Translations under genes and position numbers: made by a program | Shown: positions 36,273 to 44,807 of the stretch, in pieces | How positions within the stretch are numbered: the first letter of the stretch is position 1 | Layout of the letters: every line of letters begins with the position of its first letter | Source of the DNA: Bradyrhizobium sp. cir1 | GTDB taxonomy: Bacteria; Pseudomonadota; Alphaproteobacteria; Rhizobiales; Xanthobacteraceae | Reading direction: 5' to 3' | DNA length: 64,000 nucleotides | NCBI RefSeq assembly: GCF_014198245.1 | Contig: NZ_JACIHE010000012.1 | Span: 1 to 64,000 of the forward strand | The notes under the pieces: model-generated | The model's input: only the letters and a program-made list of their open reading frames with translations | Told to the model about the DNA's origin: nothing | Database searches by the model: none

Positions 36273-37625
36273 CTACTGCGTCACATGCATGTGCGCAGTC
36301 AGCGGATGGTCGACGGCCCTGCCGAAGAACGCCGCCTCTTCGGCTGTCGCCTCCAGCAGCTGCTCGTCCTGGTTATAGACGTCGTTGCGGAACTGGATGG
36401 TCTGGTCCTTGGTCATCCACGCCGTGAGATAGATCCAGGCCACCGGCACCTTCTTCGCCATGGCGACCTCGAGGTGCTGGCCGCTGGCGATCTCCGCGTC
36501 AATCGCGGCGCGGCTCCATTTCGGCTGGTCCTTGAGCAGCCAGGCGGCGAGATCGCGCACATTGTCGACGCGCGAGCAGCCGTGGGAATCGAAGCGGTAG
36601 TCATCGCTGAACAGGTTGCGCTGGTTGGTGTCGTGCATGTAGACCGAATAGGAATTCGGCATGTCGATCTTGACCGCGCCGAGCGCATTGAAGGTGCCGT
36701 TGTGCTGGCGCACGGTGAAGTTCGGCGTGTGCGTGCCGGACCAGTCGACCGAATGCGGATCGATCGGATTGTCGTGCGCATCGAGCACCTCCATGTGCAT
36801 GCGCGACAGATAGGTCGGGTCCTTGCGCATATGCGCCGAGATCTCGGTCTTGGCGATCGAGGCAGGCACCGTCCAGGTCGGATTGAGGACGACACTGGTG
36901 ATATGGGCCGTCAGTGTCGGCGAGGGCTTTTCGGTCTTGCCGACGATGACGCGATAGCGCCGCACCACGACGTCGTTCTCGACCGCTTCGGCAAAGGCGG
37001 CGGGAATGTTGACCACGACATAGCGCGGGCCGAAGCTGAAATTCATGTTCTCGAGCCGCTCGAGCGAGGCCTCCAACTGGCGGATGCGCTTCTGCACGGG
37101 GACGTTCATCGCCGCGAGCGTGCGCGGCGTCACCGTGCCGGTCGGCGCGAGGCCGTGACGTGCCTGGAAGCGCTTCACCGCGTCGGCGAGATCCTGGTCG
37201 AAGGCGCCGCTGGCCTTGTCGGCGGAAAGATCCCCGGAAAGGATCAACCGCTTGCGCAGGAGATCGTCGCTTGCGCCCTGGACGCCGGGCGCGAACTTGG
37301 CATCCGCGGGGATCGTCGGCCAGCCGCCGCGCACTGCGAGCGCGGAATAGCTGAACGCGGCCTCCTTGATGCGCTGGGCGGAGCCTTCGTCATAGGTCGG
37401 CTCGTGCGTCAGCGCGAGCGCCGCGACCGAACGGCTTTCCGGCGTCGAAGCGGGCGTCGTGGCGGGTTTCGGCGCGGCCGCGTGGGAAGGGCTAGCCGCA
37501 GCCGGCACTGTACCGGCAGCGGTCGGCGGCTTCGGGCCGGCCTGTCCGGTGGTCTCGGTCTGCGCGAGCGCGGAGGCGCTGGCGACGAGGCCCATGGCAA
37601 TGATCACGGCGTGGCGCTTCGACAT
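36273..37625 (-). CDS. L,D-transpeptidase (YkuD/YcbB type)
   Basis: This 450-aa protein has an N-terminal signal sequence (AVIIAMGLVASASALAQ), an Ala/Pro-rich linker and a peptidoglycan-binding domain (about 145-215; LADAVKRFQARHGLAPTGTVTPRTL). A YkuD catalytic domain follows, with the nucleophile in SHGCSRVDN near residue 346. It forms 3-3 cross-links in periplasmic peptidoglycan or attaches proteins to it. ATG 37625 is preferred because it puts the signal sequence at the very N-terminus. Confidence 0.86.
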   Translation of the reverse strand: MSKRHAVIIAMGLVASASALAQTETTGQAGPKPPTAAGTVPAAASPSHAAAPKPATTPASTPESRSVAALALTHEPTYDEGSAQRIKEAAFSYSALAVRGGWPTIPADAKFAPGVQGASDDLLRKRLILSGDLSADKASGAFDQDLADAVKRFQARHGLAPTGTVTPRTLAAMNVPVQKRIRQLEASLERLENMNFSFGPRYVVVNIPAAFAEAVENDVVVRRYRVIVGKTEKPSPTLTAHITSVVLNPTWTVPASIAKTEISAHMRKDPTYLSRMHMEVLDAHDNPIDPHSVDWSGTHTPNFTVRQHNGTFNALGAVKIDMPNSYSVYMHDTNQRNLFSDDYRFDSHGCSRVDNVRDLAAWLLKDQPKWSRAAIDAEIASGQHLEVAMAKKVPVAWIYLTAWMTKDQTIQFRNDVYNQDEQLLEATAEEAAFFGRAVDHPLTAHMHVTQ

Positions 37626-38032
37626 CTGTCTTGTTCTTCCCCATGAGGGCGAGGCCCGGACGGGCGCTCGCATTGGCAATTCCCGGTCGCCGTGCCGTGT
37701 GCGCCGGTTGGTAAAATCGGCGGAAAGTTAAGACGTCAGGGTTGAGGTCCCATTAAGCACGGCAGTCGAAAGCTCCGCACGTCCGCCCGCGGAGGCTCTC
37801 GATTGGGTCGCGGCAAGGCCGGAATGGGTTCGCGAAAACCGCGATGGGAGAGAGAAAAGGGCAAGAAAAAAGGGGCGGTCAGGCCGCCGCGAAAAACGAT
37901 GGCCACGCGCGAACCGCGCGCGGGCCAAATCTGGTTCAGAAGATCTGATCCAGTCGATCTCGTCCAATCCGGCCGCGCCCCCGCGACGCGGCGGATTGAA
38001 CGTTGGCCGTCAAGGCCAGGCCGTCGATCGGC
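37626..38032. other. 407-bp gap with no recognised gene
   Basis: This region lies between the L,D-transpeptidase start and the end of the XRE regulator, both on the minus strand. It contains a purine-rich stretch (37847-37880, GAGAGAGAAAAGGGCAAG and following A/G bases) and several short GC palindromes. No open frame has convincing coding character, and I see no clear promoter. Confidence 0.5.
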
Positions 38033-38425
38033 TCAGCTTTCGTTGGCCGCGATCGATTCCATCAGCGAGACGAGCTGACGCTGCACCGTCTGGTCCTTGA
38101 TCTTGCTGTAGGCACGCAGCAGGCGGAGGCTGAAAGCCGAGTCGAGGAAGAGCAGGCTTTCGACTTCGCGCGCCTTGTTGTCGCCGTCATAGAAGAAGGT
38201 CACGGGCACGTCGAGGGCGGAGGCGATCTGCTGCAGGCGGGCTGCGCCGACGCGATTGACGCCCTTCTCGTATTTCTGGACCTGCTGGAAGCTCACGCCG
38301 AGCTTTTCACCGAGCTCGGCCTGCGAGATCTTCATCTCGACGCGCCGCAGACGGATCCGCTTGCCAAGCTCAATGTCCGGCTTGCCGGCACTGCGCTGCT
38401 TCATTCTTTTCGCCGCTGTTTTCAT
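38033..38425 (-). CDS. XRE-family transcriptional regulator (PraR/PhrR-like)
   Basis: This 130-aa protein has a Cro/C1-type helix-turn-helix (about 20-75; GKRIRLRRVEMKISQAELGEKLGVSFQQVQKYEKGVNRV) and a short C-terminal helical tail. Its size and layout resemble the PraR/PhrR regulators of rhizobia, which act on adhesion or stress genes; the target here is unknown. It lies 9 bp after the LysR gene on the same strand, so the two are probably cotranscribed. Confidence 0.86.
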   Translation of the reverse strand: MKTAAKRMKQRSAGKPDIELGKRIRLRRVEMKISQAELGEKLGVSFQQVQKYEKGVNRVGAARLQQIASALDVPVTFFYDGDNKAREVESLLFLDSAFSLRLLRAYSKIKDQTVQRQLVSLMESIAANES

Positions 38426-38434
38426 AGTCGTTTC

Positions 38435-39481
38435 TCACCGTTCTTCGGTTGAAAATCCCCCGAAGAGCTGGGTCAGGGGTTCGCCCATATACGAGTCCTT
38501 GAATTCATGCGGGTGCACGAACTCTTCCTTAAACCACGGGAAGCGAGCCGGATTGAAAGCCTCGATCAGCCAGTCAATCATGTGCCGTACGCGCGGGATG
38601 CGGCCGCTACCGGGATGGTAAGACAACCAGATATCCAGCGGTCGGTTCAATTCGACCTCCAGTGGAATCAACTTCCCGCCAAGCGCAATGGCGTAACTCG
38701 GGAATACGCCGATTCCGGCGCCATTCGCGACCGCCCAGTAATTGGCGCTTGAGACGTTCGTCTTCATGACCAGAAGGTCACGTTCAGGAACGCCCGGGAA
38801 GAAGCTCTCGAAAGTTTCCTTGGCGGCGAGCTGGTCGGCGAATTGCAGCACCAGGCGGTGCTTGATCAATTCATGGGCCGAGCGCGGCGTGCCGTATTTC
38901 TCGAGGTATTTCTCCGAAGCCCAGAACATCAGATGCATGCGGCCGAGCCGCACCAGCTTGACGTCGAGCGCAGAAGGCCGGGACAGGTGGATGGCGACAT
39001 CGGCCTCGTGGCGCGAGACGTCGGCCGAGCGCATCGCGCAATGCAGGTCGACCAGGATCTTCGGATAGGCCTGCTGGAATTCGACCAGCCTCGGGGCGAG
39101 CCAGAACGTGCCGAGACCCTCGGTGACGGCGACGCGGACCTCGCCGGACAGGGCATTGCCGGTCGAATCGCTGGTGCGCAACACGTCGAACGCCGCTGCT
39201 TCCATCCGCTCGACGGCGGAGACGACGAGCGCGCCCTCGTCGGTCAGATGCGTGCCGTGGACGTCGCGGGTGAACAGAGTGGTGCCGGTCTGGCGCTCGA
39301 AATCATCGATGCGACGGCGGACAGCGTTGATCGACAGAGACAGCCGTTCGGCCGCCGAGCGGAAACTTCCGCTGCGGACGACTTCCAGGAAGATGCGCGC
39401 CGCATCCCAATCGGAGAGGCCGCTGAGATTTGTTTTTAGGCGTTCCTCTGGAGGAACGCCCCTTTCCGCCAAGGAGTGCAT
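38435..39481 (-). CDS. LysR-family transcriptional regulator
   Basis: This 348-aa protein has the winged helix-turn-helix at about 25-85 (DAARIFLEVVRSGSFRSAAERLSLSINAVRRRIDDFE) and a full effector-binding domain. It has about 20 extra N-terminal residues before the helix-turn-helix and a longer C-terminal end than typical 300-aa members. It is directly followed by the XRE regulator gene. Two regulators in one transcript suggest a small regulatory circuit; the target is unknown. Confidence 0.85.
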   Translation of the reverse strand: MHSLAERGVPPEERLKTNLSGLSDWDAARIFLEVVRSGSFRSAAERLSLSINAVRRRIDDFERQTGTTLFTRDVHGTHLTDEGALVVSAVERMEAAAFDVLRTSDSTGNALSGEVRVAVTEGLGTFWLAPRLVEFQQAYPKILVDLHCAMRSADVSRHEADVAIHLSRPSALDVKLVRLGRMHLMFWASEKYLEKYGTPRSAHELIKHRLVLQFADQLAAKETFESFFPGVPERDLLVMKTNVSSANYWAVANGAGIGVFPSYAIALGGKLIPLEVELNRPLDIWLSYHPGSGRIPRVRHMIDWLIEAFNPARFPWFKEEFVHPHEFKDSYMGEPLTQLFGGFSTEER

Positions 39482-39956
39482 ACAAGTCCCTTCAGGTGGC
39501 TAAACTGGCAGAATCTGGCGCAAACCACAACCACGGCGGGTTGCGGGGTTGCGAGTTTTGAACGGCATCCTTACTACCTCGCGGGTGGTATAATGGTGCG
39601 GTCATAGGCTGGGAATCGGGCAGACGATCGCCTGAATTGAGGGGTGTCGCGTGAGTTCCGTTGCGAGCCTTGAGATGGCTGCGGGATTGTCGGCGCTGTC
39701 CGCAATGAACGTCGTTGCGCAAGCCGCGCTTGCAACTCCCGGCGTGGATCAATCACAACGCAACGGGCGTTCTGTCCCTGGCGATGGCCAACGGTGCCGC
39801 GGGACGATATTCGCCGGAACCGCGGATTCAGCGCAAAAACACTTTGAAATCATGTTCAGAGGCGTAGCGGCCCCGTGTTATCCTTGGCCTTCGATGGGGG
39901 CCAAAGGGGTCGTCGCAAATACGTCTCGCAGGCCGAATTAACGGAAAGAACGCCCG
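39482..39956. other. 475-bp gap with a TATAAT element, no sure gene
   Basis: This is the intergenic region upstream of the LysR-XRE pair (minus) and the 88-aa gene (plus). A perfect TATAAT lies at 39589-39594 beside a near-palindrome TACTACC-N5-GGTGGTA, but no good -35 is at the right distance. An open frame at 39651-39941 has low coding character and no ribosome binding site. Confidence 0.4.
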
Positions 39957-40223
39957 GTGTCGCATTCAGACGAACAATTGCAGTCGGTGCTGGAAACGCT
40001 TGAGGAGTGCCGCAGGGCGCTCAACGAGATGAACAGTCGTGAGTCGGCCGAGCTGCTGTCGATTGTCATCCTCGACGTGCGGATGAAACTCAAAGGAATT
40101 GACGGTGCCGATCTCAAGGCGCTGTGCGACGAAATGCTGCGGAGCGCGGCAAGCGAACCGCAGCCCTCTTCCAAGCAGACGCAGGACCAGCCCCGGCGTC
40201 CGCTGCTCCGCGTGGTGAAGTAG
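39957..40223 (+). CDS. Small conserved-type hypothetical protein
   Basis: This 88-aa soluble, largely helical protein starts at GTG 39957 (MSHSDEQLQSVLETLEECRRALNEM). It contains a leucine-rich amphipathic region to about residue 60 and a basic, proline-rich tail ending RRPLLRVVK. I do not recognise a family. GGAAAG lies about 10 bases before the start. It is followed by a strong hairpin. Confidence 0.6.
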   Translation: MSHSDEQLQSVLETLEECRRALNEMNSRESAELLSIVILDVRMKLKGIDGADLKALCDEMLRSAASEPQPSSKQTQDQPRRPLLRVVK

Positions 40224-40265
40224 CCGCGCCGCCGAGTCTCGCTTTTTGGCGAGGTTTGTGCGCGT

Positions 40266-40301
40266 CCCGATGCCGCATCTGTGATCACAGACGGCATCGG
40301 G
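40266..40301. terminator. Long hairpin with nested TGTGATCACA palindrome
   Basis: The outer arms CCCGATGCCG (40266-40275) and CGGCATCGGG (40292-40301) are exact inverses. Between them lies a perfect 10-bp palindrome, TGTGATCACA (40280-40289). It probably terminates the 88-aa gene. The inner palindrome also resembles a CRP-type half-site pair without its spacer. Confidence 0.6.
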
Positions 40302-40426
40302 AGGAGCCCTGGCTTTGTGCGCCTCTGTTGCGCATTCTCCGGCATCGGCTACACCAGAACCGGTGCTCCGGGCCGCGCGCATTTCCCGCGTGCCGCGCCG
40401 GCGCCTGAGATGGCTCCGACTGCATC

Positions 40427-41158
40427 ATGCAAAATGTTTCGATCCCGGCGGCGCTGATTGCCGGCCTCGTCAGCTTCCTCTCCCCTTGCGTCCTGCCGCT
40501 GGTCCCGCCCTACCTGATCTATCTCACGGGCGCGACGATCGAGCATGTCGAGAGCGACGAGCCGGCCGCGGCCTCCAAGCGCGCGATCATGATGTCGGCA
40601 CTGTTGTTCGTGCTCGGTTTCTCCACGGTGTTCGTCGCGCTCGGCGCCAGTGCCTCGCTGATCGGCGGATTGATCCGGGCCTGGTCGGCCGAATTGTCGA
40701 TCCTTGCCGGCGTCGTCATCATCATCATGGGCCTGCACTTCCTCGGCCTTACGCGCATCGGCCTGTTGATGCGCGAGGGACGGCTGCCGATCCCAAAACC
40801 CGTCGGGCTCTGGGGCGCCTACATCATGGGGCTTGCCTTCGCCTTCGGCTGGACGCCCTGCATCGGCCCGATCCTGGCTGCGATCCTCTCGATCGCCGCG
40901 GCCGAGACCACGGTGACGAAGGGGGCGGGGCTGCTTGCGGTCTATTCGGCCGGCCTCGGCATTCCCTTCCTGATCGCCGCGCTGATGATCGAGCAGTTCT
41001 CCACGCTGTTCGCGCGCATGAAGGGCCATCTCGTCAATGTCGAGCGCGCCATGGGCGTGTTGATGGTGATCACAGGCGTCGGCTTTCTCACCGGCGCGGT
41101 CTCGAATGTGAGCATCTGGCTGCTCGAGACCTTCCCGGCGCTGCAGACATTCGGGTAG
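40427..41158 (+). CDS. ccdA: CcdA-type cytochrome c biogenesis / thiol-reduction membrane protein
   Basis: This 243-aa protein has six predicted membrane helices and the two conserved cysteines of the family: C21 in FLSPCVLPLVPPYL and C145 in FGWTPCIGPILAAIL. CcdA carries electrons from cytoplasmic thioredoxin across the inner membrane to periplasmic thiols. These keep apocytochrome c haem-binding cysteines reduced, relevant to the c-type cytochromes FixO and FixP. No thioredoxin-like partner adjoins it. No strong ribosome binding site is seen. Confidence 0.9.
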   Translation: MQNVSIPAALIAGLVSFLSPCVLPLVPPYLIYLTGATIEHVESDEPAAASKRAIMMSALLFVLGFSTVFVALGASASLIGGLIRAWSAELSILAGVVIIIMGLHFLGLTRIGLLMREGRLPIPKPVGLWGAYIMGLAFAFGWTPCIGPILAAILSIAAAETTVTKGAGLLAVYSAGLGIPFLIAALMIEQFSTLFARMKGHLVNVERAMGVLMVITGVGFLTGAVSNVSIWLLETFPALQTFG

Positions 41159-41198
41159 GGCGGGCGGCTTCCGGGAGTGGAGCCTGGGAGTGCTGCGA

Positions 41199-41855
41199 TC
41201 ATTCCATGCGTAGCAAAGCCGGAAGATCGCTCATTCGATGAAAGAGGTCGTCGCAGACCTCCGCTAACTCTCGCTCAGCTCCTGAATCCCCTCCGGTAAA
41301 GCCGAGGACTCTCATTCCTGCGGCCTTCGCCGCGCGAACTCCGGACAACGAGTCCTCAACAACGACGCAACGTGAGGGGTGAACGCCCAACGTTTGTGCG
41401 GCATGCAGAAACAGGCCGGGGTCCGGCTTCCACGAACCAACCTCATACGCGCTAAAGATGCGTCCTTCGAAATGCCCCAGCAGTTTCGTCAATCCGAGTG
41501 CATGCGTGAGCTTCGACATTGGGCCGTTGGATGCCACGCAAACCGGAACGTCGATTTCGGCCAATGCCGCATGGATTCCTTCGACGGGCTTCAGGTCGGC
41601 ATCAAAAGCCAGCGCGGTTGCTCGCCGAACGTCGTCGATGAAAGTGTCTCGGACGCCGCGGCCTAGCCGGTGCTCGATTTCGCGCACGCAATCGGCCATC
41701 TTGACCCCGCGGAAAGAACGTATGGCGTCTTCGACGCTGATCGATATGCCTTCCTCGGATGCCGTTTGAACCAGCACGGTCAGTGCAATGATCTCGCTAT
41801 CGACCAGGACCCCGTCCGAATCGAAGATGACAAGCTCGGGACTTGCAGAGACCAT
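41199..41855 (-). CDS. HAD-superfamily hydrolase (phosphatase / phosphoglucomutase-like)
   Basis: The 218-aa product has HAD motif I VIFDSDGVLVDSE (D12 nucleophile, D14), motif II VCVASNGP, motif III lysine in GSWKPDPGLFLHAA, and motif IV VVVEDSLSGVRAAKAAGM. This pattern fits small sugar-phosphate phosphatases or beta-phosphoglucomutases. ATG 41855 places motif I at the usual distance from the N-terminus; upstream in-frame residues have no domain. It is convergent with ccdA. Confidence 0.85.
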   Translation of the reverse strand: MVSASPELVIFDSDGVLVDSEIIALTVLVQTASEEGISISVEDAIRSFRGVKMADCVREIEHRLGRGVRDTFIDDVRRATALAFDADLKPVEGIHAALAEIDVPVCVASNGPMSKLTHALGLTKLLGHFEGRIFSAYEVGSWKPDPGLFLHAAQTLGVHPSRCVVVEDSLSGVRAAKAAGMRVLGFTGGDSGAERELAEVCDDLFHRMSDLPALLRME

Positions 41856-42083
41856 TCTTGCGATGCTCCAGGTACATCGTTCACTGGGATGTCTCGCTAT
41901 ATCCGGGACGATGGACGGAGGCCATACCGGGCCGTTTGGAATTGTCGCCGGCAGGACGGTGAGGACCCGAAGCGGATTCTCGAATTTGTCGCGGATGCCG
42001 AGTGTCTCACTGATGATTTGAACAGGGTGCGCACTCACAACGTCACGAGCACGCGCCCTGATTCGGCCTAACCCATCAAGCGT

Positions 42084-43001
42084 TCAGTAGTCCCAGAACA
42101 CCGGCACCCAGCGATAGGCGTCGCCATCGACCGCCACCCGGCCCACGGACGGGAACGGCAAATGCGTGGCGACCAGCATCTCGCCGGTCGCCGCAAGCTC
42201 CCGCAGAAGCCTGGCGCGAACGCGCGCCGCCTCCTCGGGGTCGTGCTCGAAACCGTTGTGCCATTCGGGCTGCTCGAAGCCGACGGCAAAAACGGCATCG
42301 CCGGCAAAGGTCAACGCGTCACCGCCGGAGGCGATGCGAACCACGCTGTGTCCGGGGGTGTGACCGCCGGTGCGCCGGGCGATGACGCCGGGCGCAATCT
42401 CCTGCGTGTCATCGAAGGTCCGCAGCTGACTGCCGTACGCCTTCACGAACCGCTTGGCGGTTGCCCGAAGCGCATCCGGGAATCCCTGCGGCATGTTGGT
42501 GTGGGAGAAGTCGGGCGCCTCCCAGAACTTGACCTCGGCGGCCGCGACGTGGATGCGCAGGTCCTTGCGCAGCCGCTCCTTGACGCCGTCGACGAGCAGG
42601 CCGCCGATGTGGTCCATGTGCATGTGGGTCAGCACGAGGTCTGTCACGGACGACAGATTGATCCCGGCGGCTTCCAATCGTTTGATCAACTGCCCGGCCC
42701 GCGGCAGGTGCAGATTCGGGTCGGATCCGAGGCCGGCGTCGATCAGGATGGTCTTGCCGCCGCTCCGCACCATGACCGCATTCAGCGCCCAGTCGAAGGC
42801 GTCCTGCGGCAGGAACATGTCGTGCAGCCAGGCCGCACGCTCGGCCGGGGCCGCGTTGTGCGCCAGCATCGTGGTTGGCAGCGGAAGCACGCCGTCGCTG
42901 ACCACCAGCACGTCGATCTCGCCGACCTTGAGCGCATAGCGCGACGGAACGAGCTCTTCGCGTCCCGATGCCGCGGGATATGAGGTGTTGTGCAGGTTCA
43001 T
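42084..43001 (-). CDS. MBL-fold metallo-hydrolase (lactonase-like)
   Basis: This 305-aa protein carries the metal motif HMHMDHIGG (H126, H128, D130, H131), further histidines in GGHTPGHSVV and VATHLPF, and an aspartate in TFAGDAVFA. This arrangement is shared by AHL lactonases and other quorum-quenching or aryl-hydrolysing MBL proteins. No signal sequence is clear. It follows the NDH-2 gene by 88 bp on the same strand; the AraC gene upstream may regulate both. Confidence 0.82.
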   Translation of the reverse strand: MNLHNTSYPAASGREELVPSRYALKVGEIDVLVVSDGVLPLPTTMLAHNAAPAERAAWLHDMFLPQDAFDWALNAVMVRSGGKTILIDAGLGSDPNLHLPRAGQLIKRLEAAGINLSSVTDLVLTHMHMDHIGGLLVDGVKERLRKDLRIHVAAAEVKFWEAPDFSHTNMPQGFPDALRATAKRFVKAYGSQLRTFDDTQEIAPGVIARRTGGHTPGHSVVRIASGGDALTFAGDAVFAVGFEQPEWHNGFEHDPEEAARVRARLLRELAATGEMLVATHLPFPSVGRVAVDGDAYRWVPVFWDY

Positions 43002-43089
43002 GTTCGTCTCCTGTTTCGTGGAAGGCTTCTGGCTGGACTTGGTTGAGTGGCCGCGCCGCCAGGACGCGCGGCCGCTATGCTTCGCGCGT

Positions 43090-44295
43090 CTAGAGGTCGG
43101 TCACACGCTCCGGATCGGCCGAGGCGAGCGCAGCCGCGCGCTCGGCCTTCGGCGGATAGATCCAGACGGTGTTGATCTCCCGCTTCGTCTTCCTGGCGAC
43201 GTCGCCGACCATCTCGACCTTGCGCTCCCAGCCGCGCGTGAACAGCGCGCCGGCTTCGCCGAGATCGAGGCAGGTGACGTAGGCTTTCTGGTGATAGGGC
43301 CTGGCCGGAACGCCCAGCAGCTCCGCGACGGCGTTGTTGCCGGCAAAGGCGCCCATGCGCGTGGCGTGCTGGCACGACATCAGCGCGTAATTGCCCTCGT
43401 CGTCGCAGGCGGCACGGGCGGCATCGCCTGTGGCGAAGACGCCGGCGACACCGGGCACGCGCAGATCGCGATCCACCAGCAGCCGGCCGAAATTGTCGCG
43501 CTCGGCGGGAATCTGCGCCGTCAACGGCGCGGCGCGGATGCCGGCGGCCCAGACCACTGTCTCGGTTTCGATGTGCTCACCGGTCGACAGCGTCACGCCG
43601 GATTTGTCGAGCGAGGCGACGCCGGCCCCGAGCCGGGTCTCGACGCCGAGCTTGCGCAGCGCTTCCTCGATGAGCGGGCGGGGACCTTCGCCCATGTCGG
43701 GTGCGATCACGCCGTTACGCTCGACGATGATCACGCGCGTCTTCGAGTCCTTGCCGAAGATCTTGCGCAGGCGGGCGGGCAGCTCGGTTGCGGCCTCGAT
43801 GCCGGTGAAGCCGCCGCCGGCGACGACAATAGTGTCGCGTCTGTTGACGGCCGGCCGGTCGGCGAGAGCGTGCAGATGTTTGTCCAGTGCGACGGCGTCA
43901 TCGAGCGAATCGACGCTGAAGCCGTGCTCGGCAAGGCCGGGAATGTTGGGGCGGAACAGGCGGCTGCCGGTCGCGATCACCAGGCGGTCGTAGGACAGGG
44001 TCTTGCGTGTGTCCCTGGACGTCGCGATCTGCACCGTCCGCGCCTCGGTGTTGACGGTCTCCGCGCTGCCCTGGATGTAGTTGACGTCGATCGCCTTGAG
44101 GACGTCGAGCAACGGCGCCGTCAGGGTCTCCGGCTTCGGCTCATAGAGCCGCGGGCGGACCACCAGTGTTGGCTCCGGCGCGATCAGCGCGATTTCGAGA
44201 TCGTCGGGCGAGACACCCTGGATGTCGCGCAGGCGGGCGGAGGAGAGGGCGGCGTACATGCCGGCAAAGCCGGCGCCGATGATGAGCAGTCGCAT
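43090..44295 (-). CDS. Type II NADH:quinone oxidoreductase (NDH-2-like)
   Basis: The 401-aa flavoprotein has the FAD-binding MRLLIIGAGFAGMYAAL at the N-terminus and a second nucleotide-binding fold for NAD(P)H (TIVVAGGGFTGIEAATEL, about 150-170). GVFATGDAARA is the FAD-contact loop near 290. It should oxidise NADH and reduce quinone or another acceptor without pumping protons. The start ATG 44295 follows AGGAG by seven bases. The C-terminal membrane-binding helices of some NDH-2 are not obvious. Confidence 0.85.
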   Translation of the reverse strand: MRLLIIGAGFAGMYAALSSARLRDIQGVSPDDLEIALIAPEPTLVVRPRLYEPKPETLTAPLLDVLKAIDVNYIQGSAETVNTEARTVQIATSRDTRKTLSYDRLVIATGSRLFRPNIPGLAEHGFSVDSLDDAVALDKHLHALADRPAVNRRDTIVVAGGGFTGIEAATELPARLRKIFGKDSKTRVIIVERNGVIAPDMGEGPRPLIEEALRKLGVETRLGAGVASLDKSGVTLSTGEHIETETVVWAAGIRAAPLTAQIPAERDNFGRLLVDRDLRVPGVAGVFATGDAARAACDDEGNYALMSCQHATRMGAFAGNNAVAELLGVPARPYHQKAYVTCLDLGEAGALFTRGWERKVEMVGDVARKTKREINTVWIYPPKAERAAALASADPERVTDL

Positions 44296-44416
44296 GTGGT
44301 TCACTCCTGGATTGGGTTGATCGGGACAGACGTGCGTCGTCGCCGCTGCCCAAGGTCGGCGGTGCCTGCTGCGATCGGCGATGACGCGAAGAGGTGAAGC
44401 GGAGACTGATTGCCCG

Positions 44417-44707
44417 TTACGGAGCCGTGCAGCCTGGCAGTGACGATAGCAGCGCGGGGCTTCCACAGGCGGCCTGGCAGCTTCTCGGGCTCAATGGCCA
44501 CCCGCGCAGGGCGACCGGCACTGCGGGTTTCCTCGGCCAATCGTGATTGATCAGGATTGACGCCAGGGGACTTGCGCTCTGCGCCGCTTGAGCCGGCGCT
44601 TCTTCGGCCGTCGGCGAGGTGAACCGCACGGTCAGTGAGAGCCCGTACAGGAGCGCCGTTGCGATGGCTTTCCGTCGCGGTGCGATGACAAGGCGTTTCC
44701 AGTCCAT
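44417..44707 (-). CDS. Hypothetical small protein upstream of NDH-2
   Basis: This 96-aa open frame begins MDWKRLVIAPRRKAIATALLYGLSLTVRF, a basic N-terminus followed by one hydrophobic segment. It has a good ribosome binding site (GGAG, nine bases before ATG 44707). The C-terminal half is Pro/Ser/Ala-rich and low in coding character. It could be a small membrane or secreted protein; a truncated reading is also possible. Confidence 0.4.
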   Translation of the reverse strand: MDWKRLVIAPRRKAIATALLYGLSLTVRFTSPTAEEAPAQAAQSASPLASILINHDWPRKPAVPVALRGWPLSPRSCQAACGSPALLSSLPGCTAP

Positions 44708-44807
44708 TGTTCGTCTCCGTCCGCGTGGTGTGTGTGCTATGCGATGTTTAGCGAACCAGGTATTCGACCGCGCCAGAGCGATTGCCGTCGCTGTCGAGAG
44801 ATTGCTG

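Noticed and set aside
39651..39941. 96-aa plus-strand open frame
   Set aside because: GTG start without a ribosome binding site, mixed composition and no recognised segment. The nearby TATAAT at 39589 lacks a proper -35.
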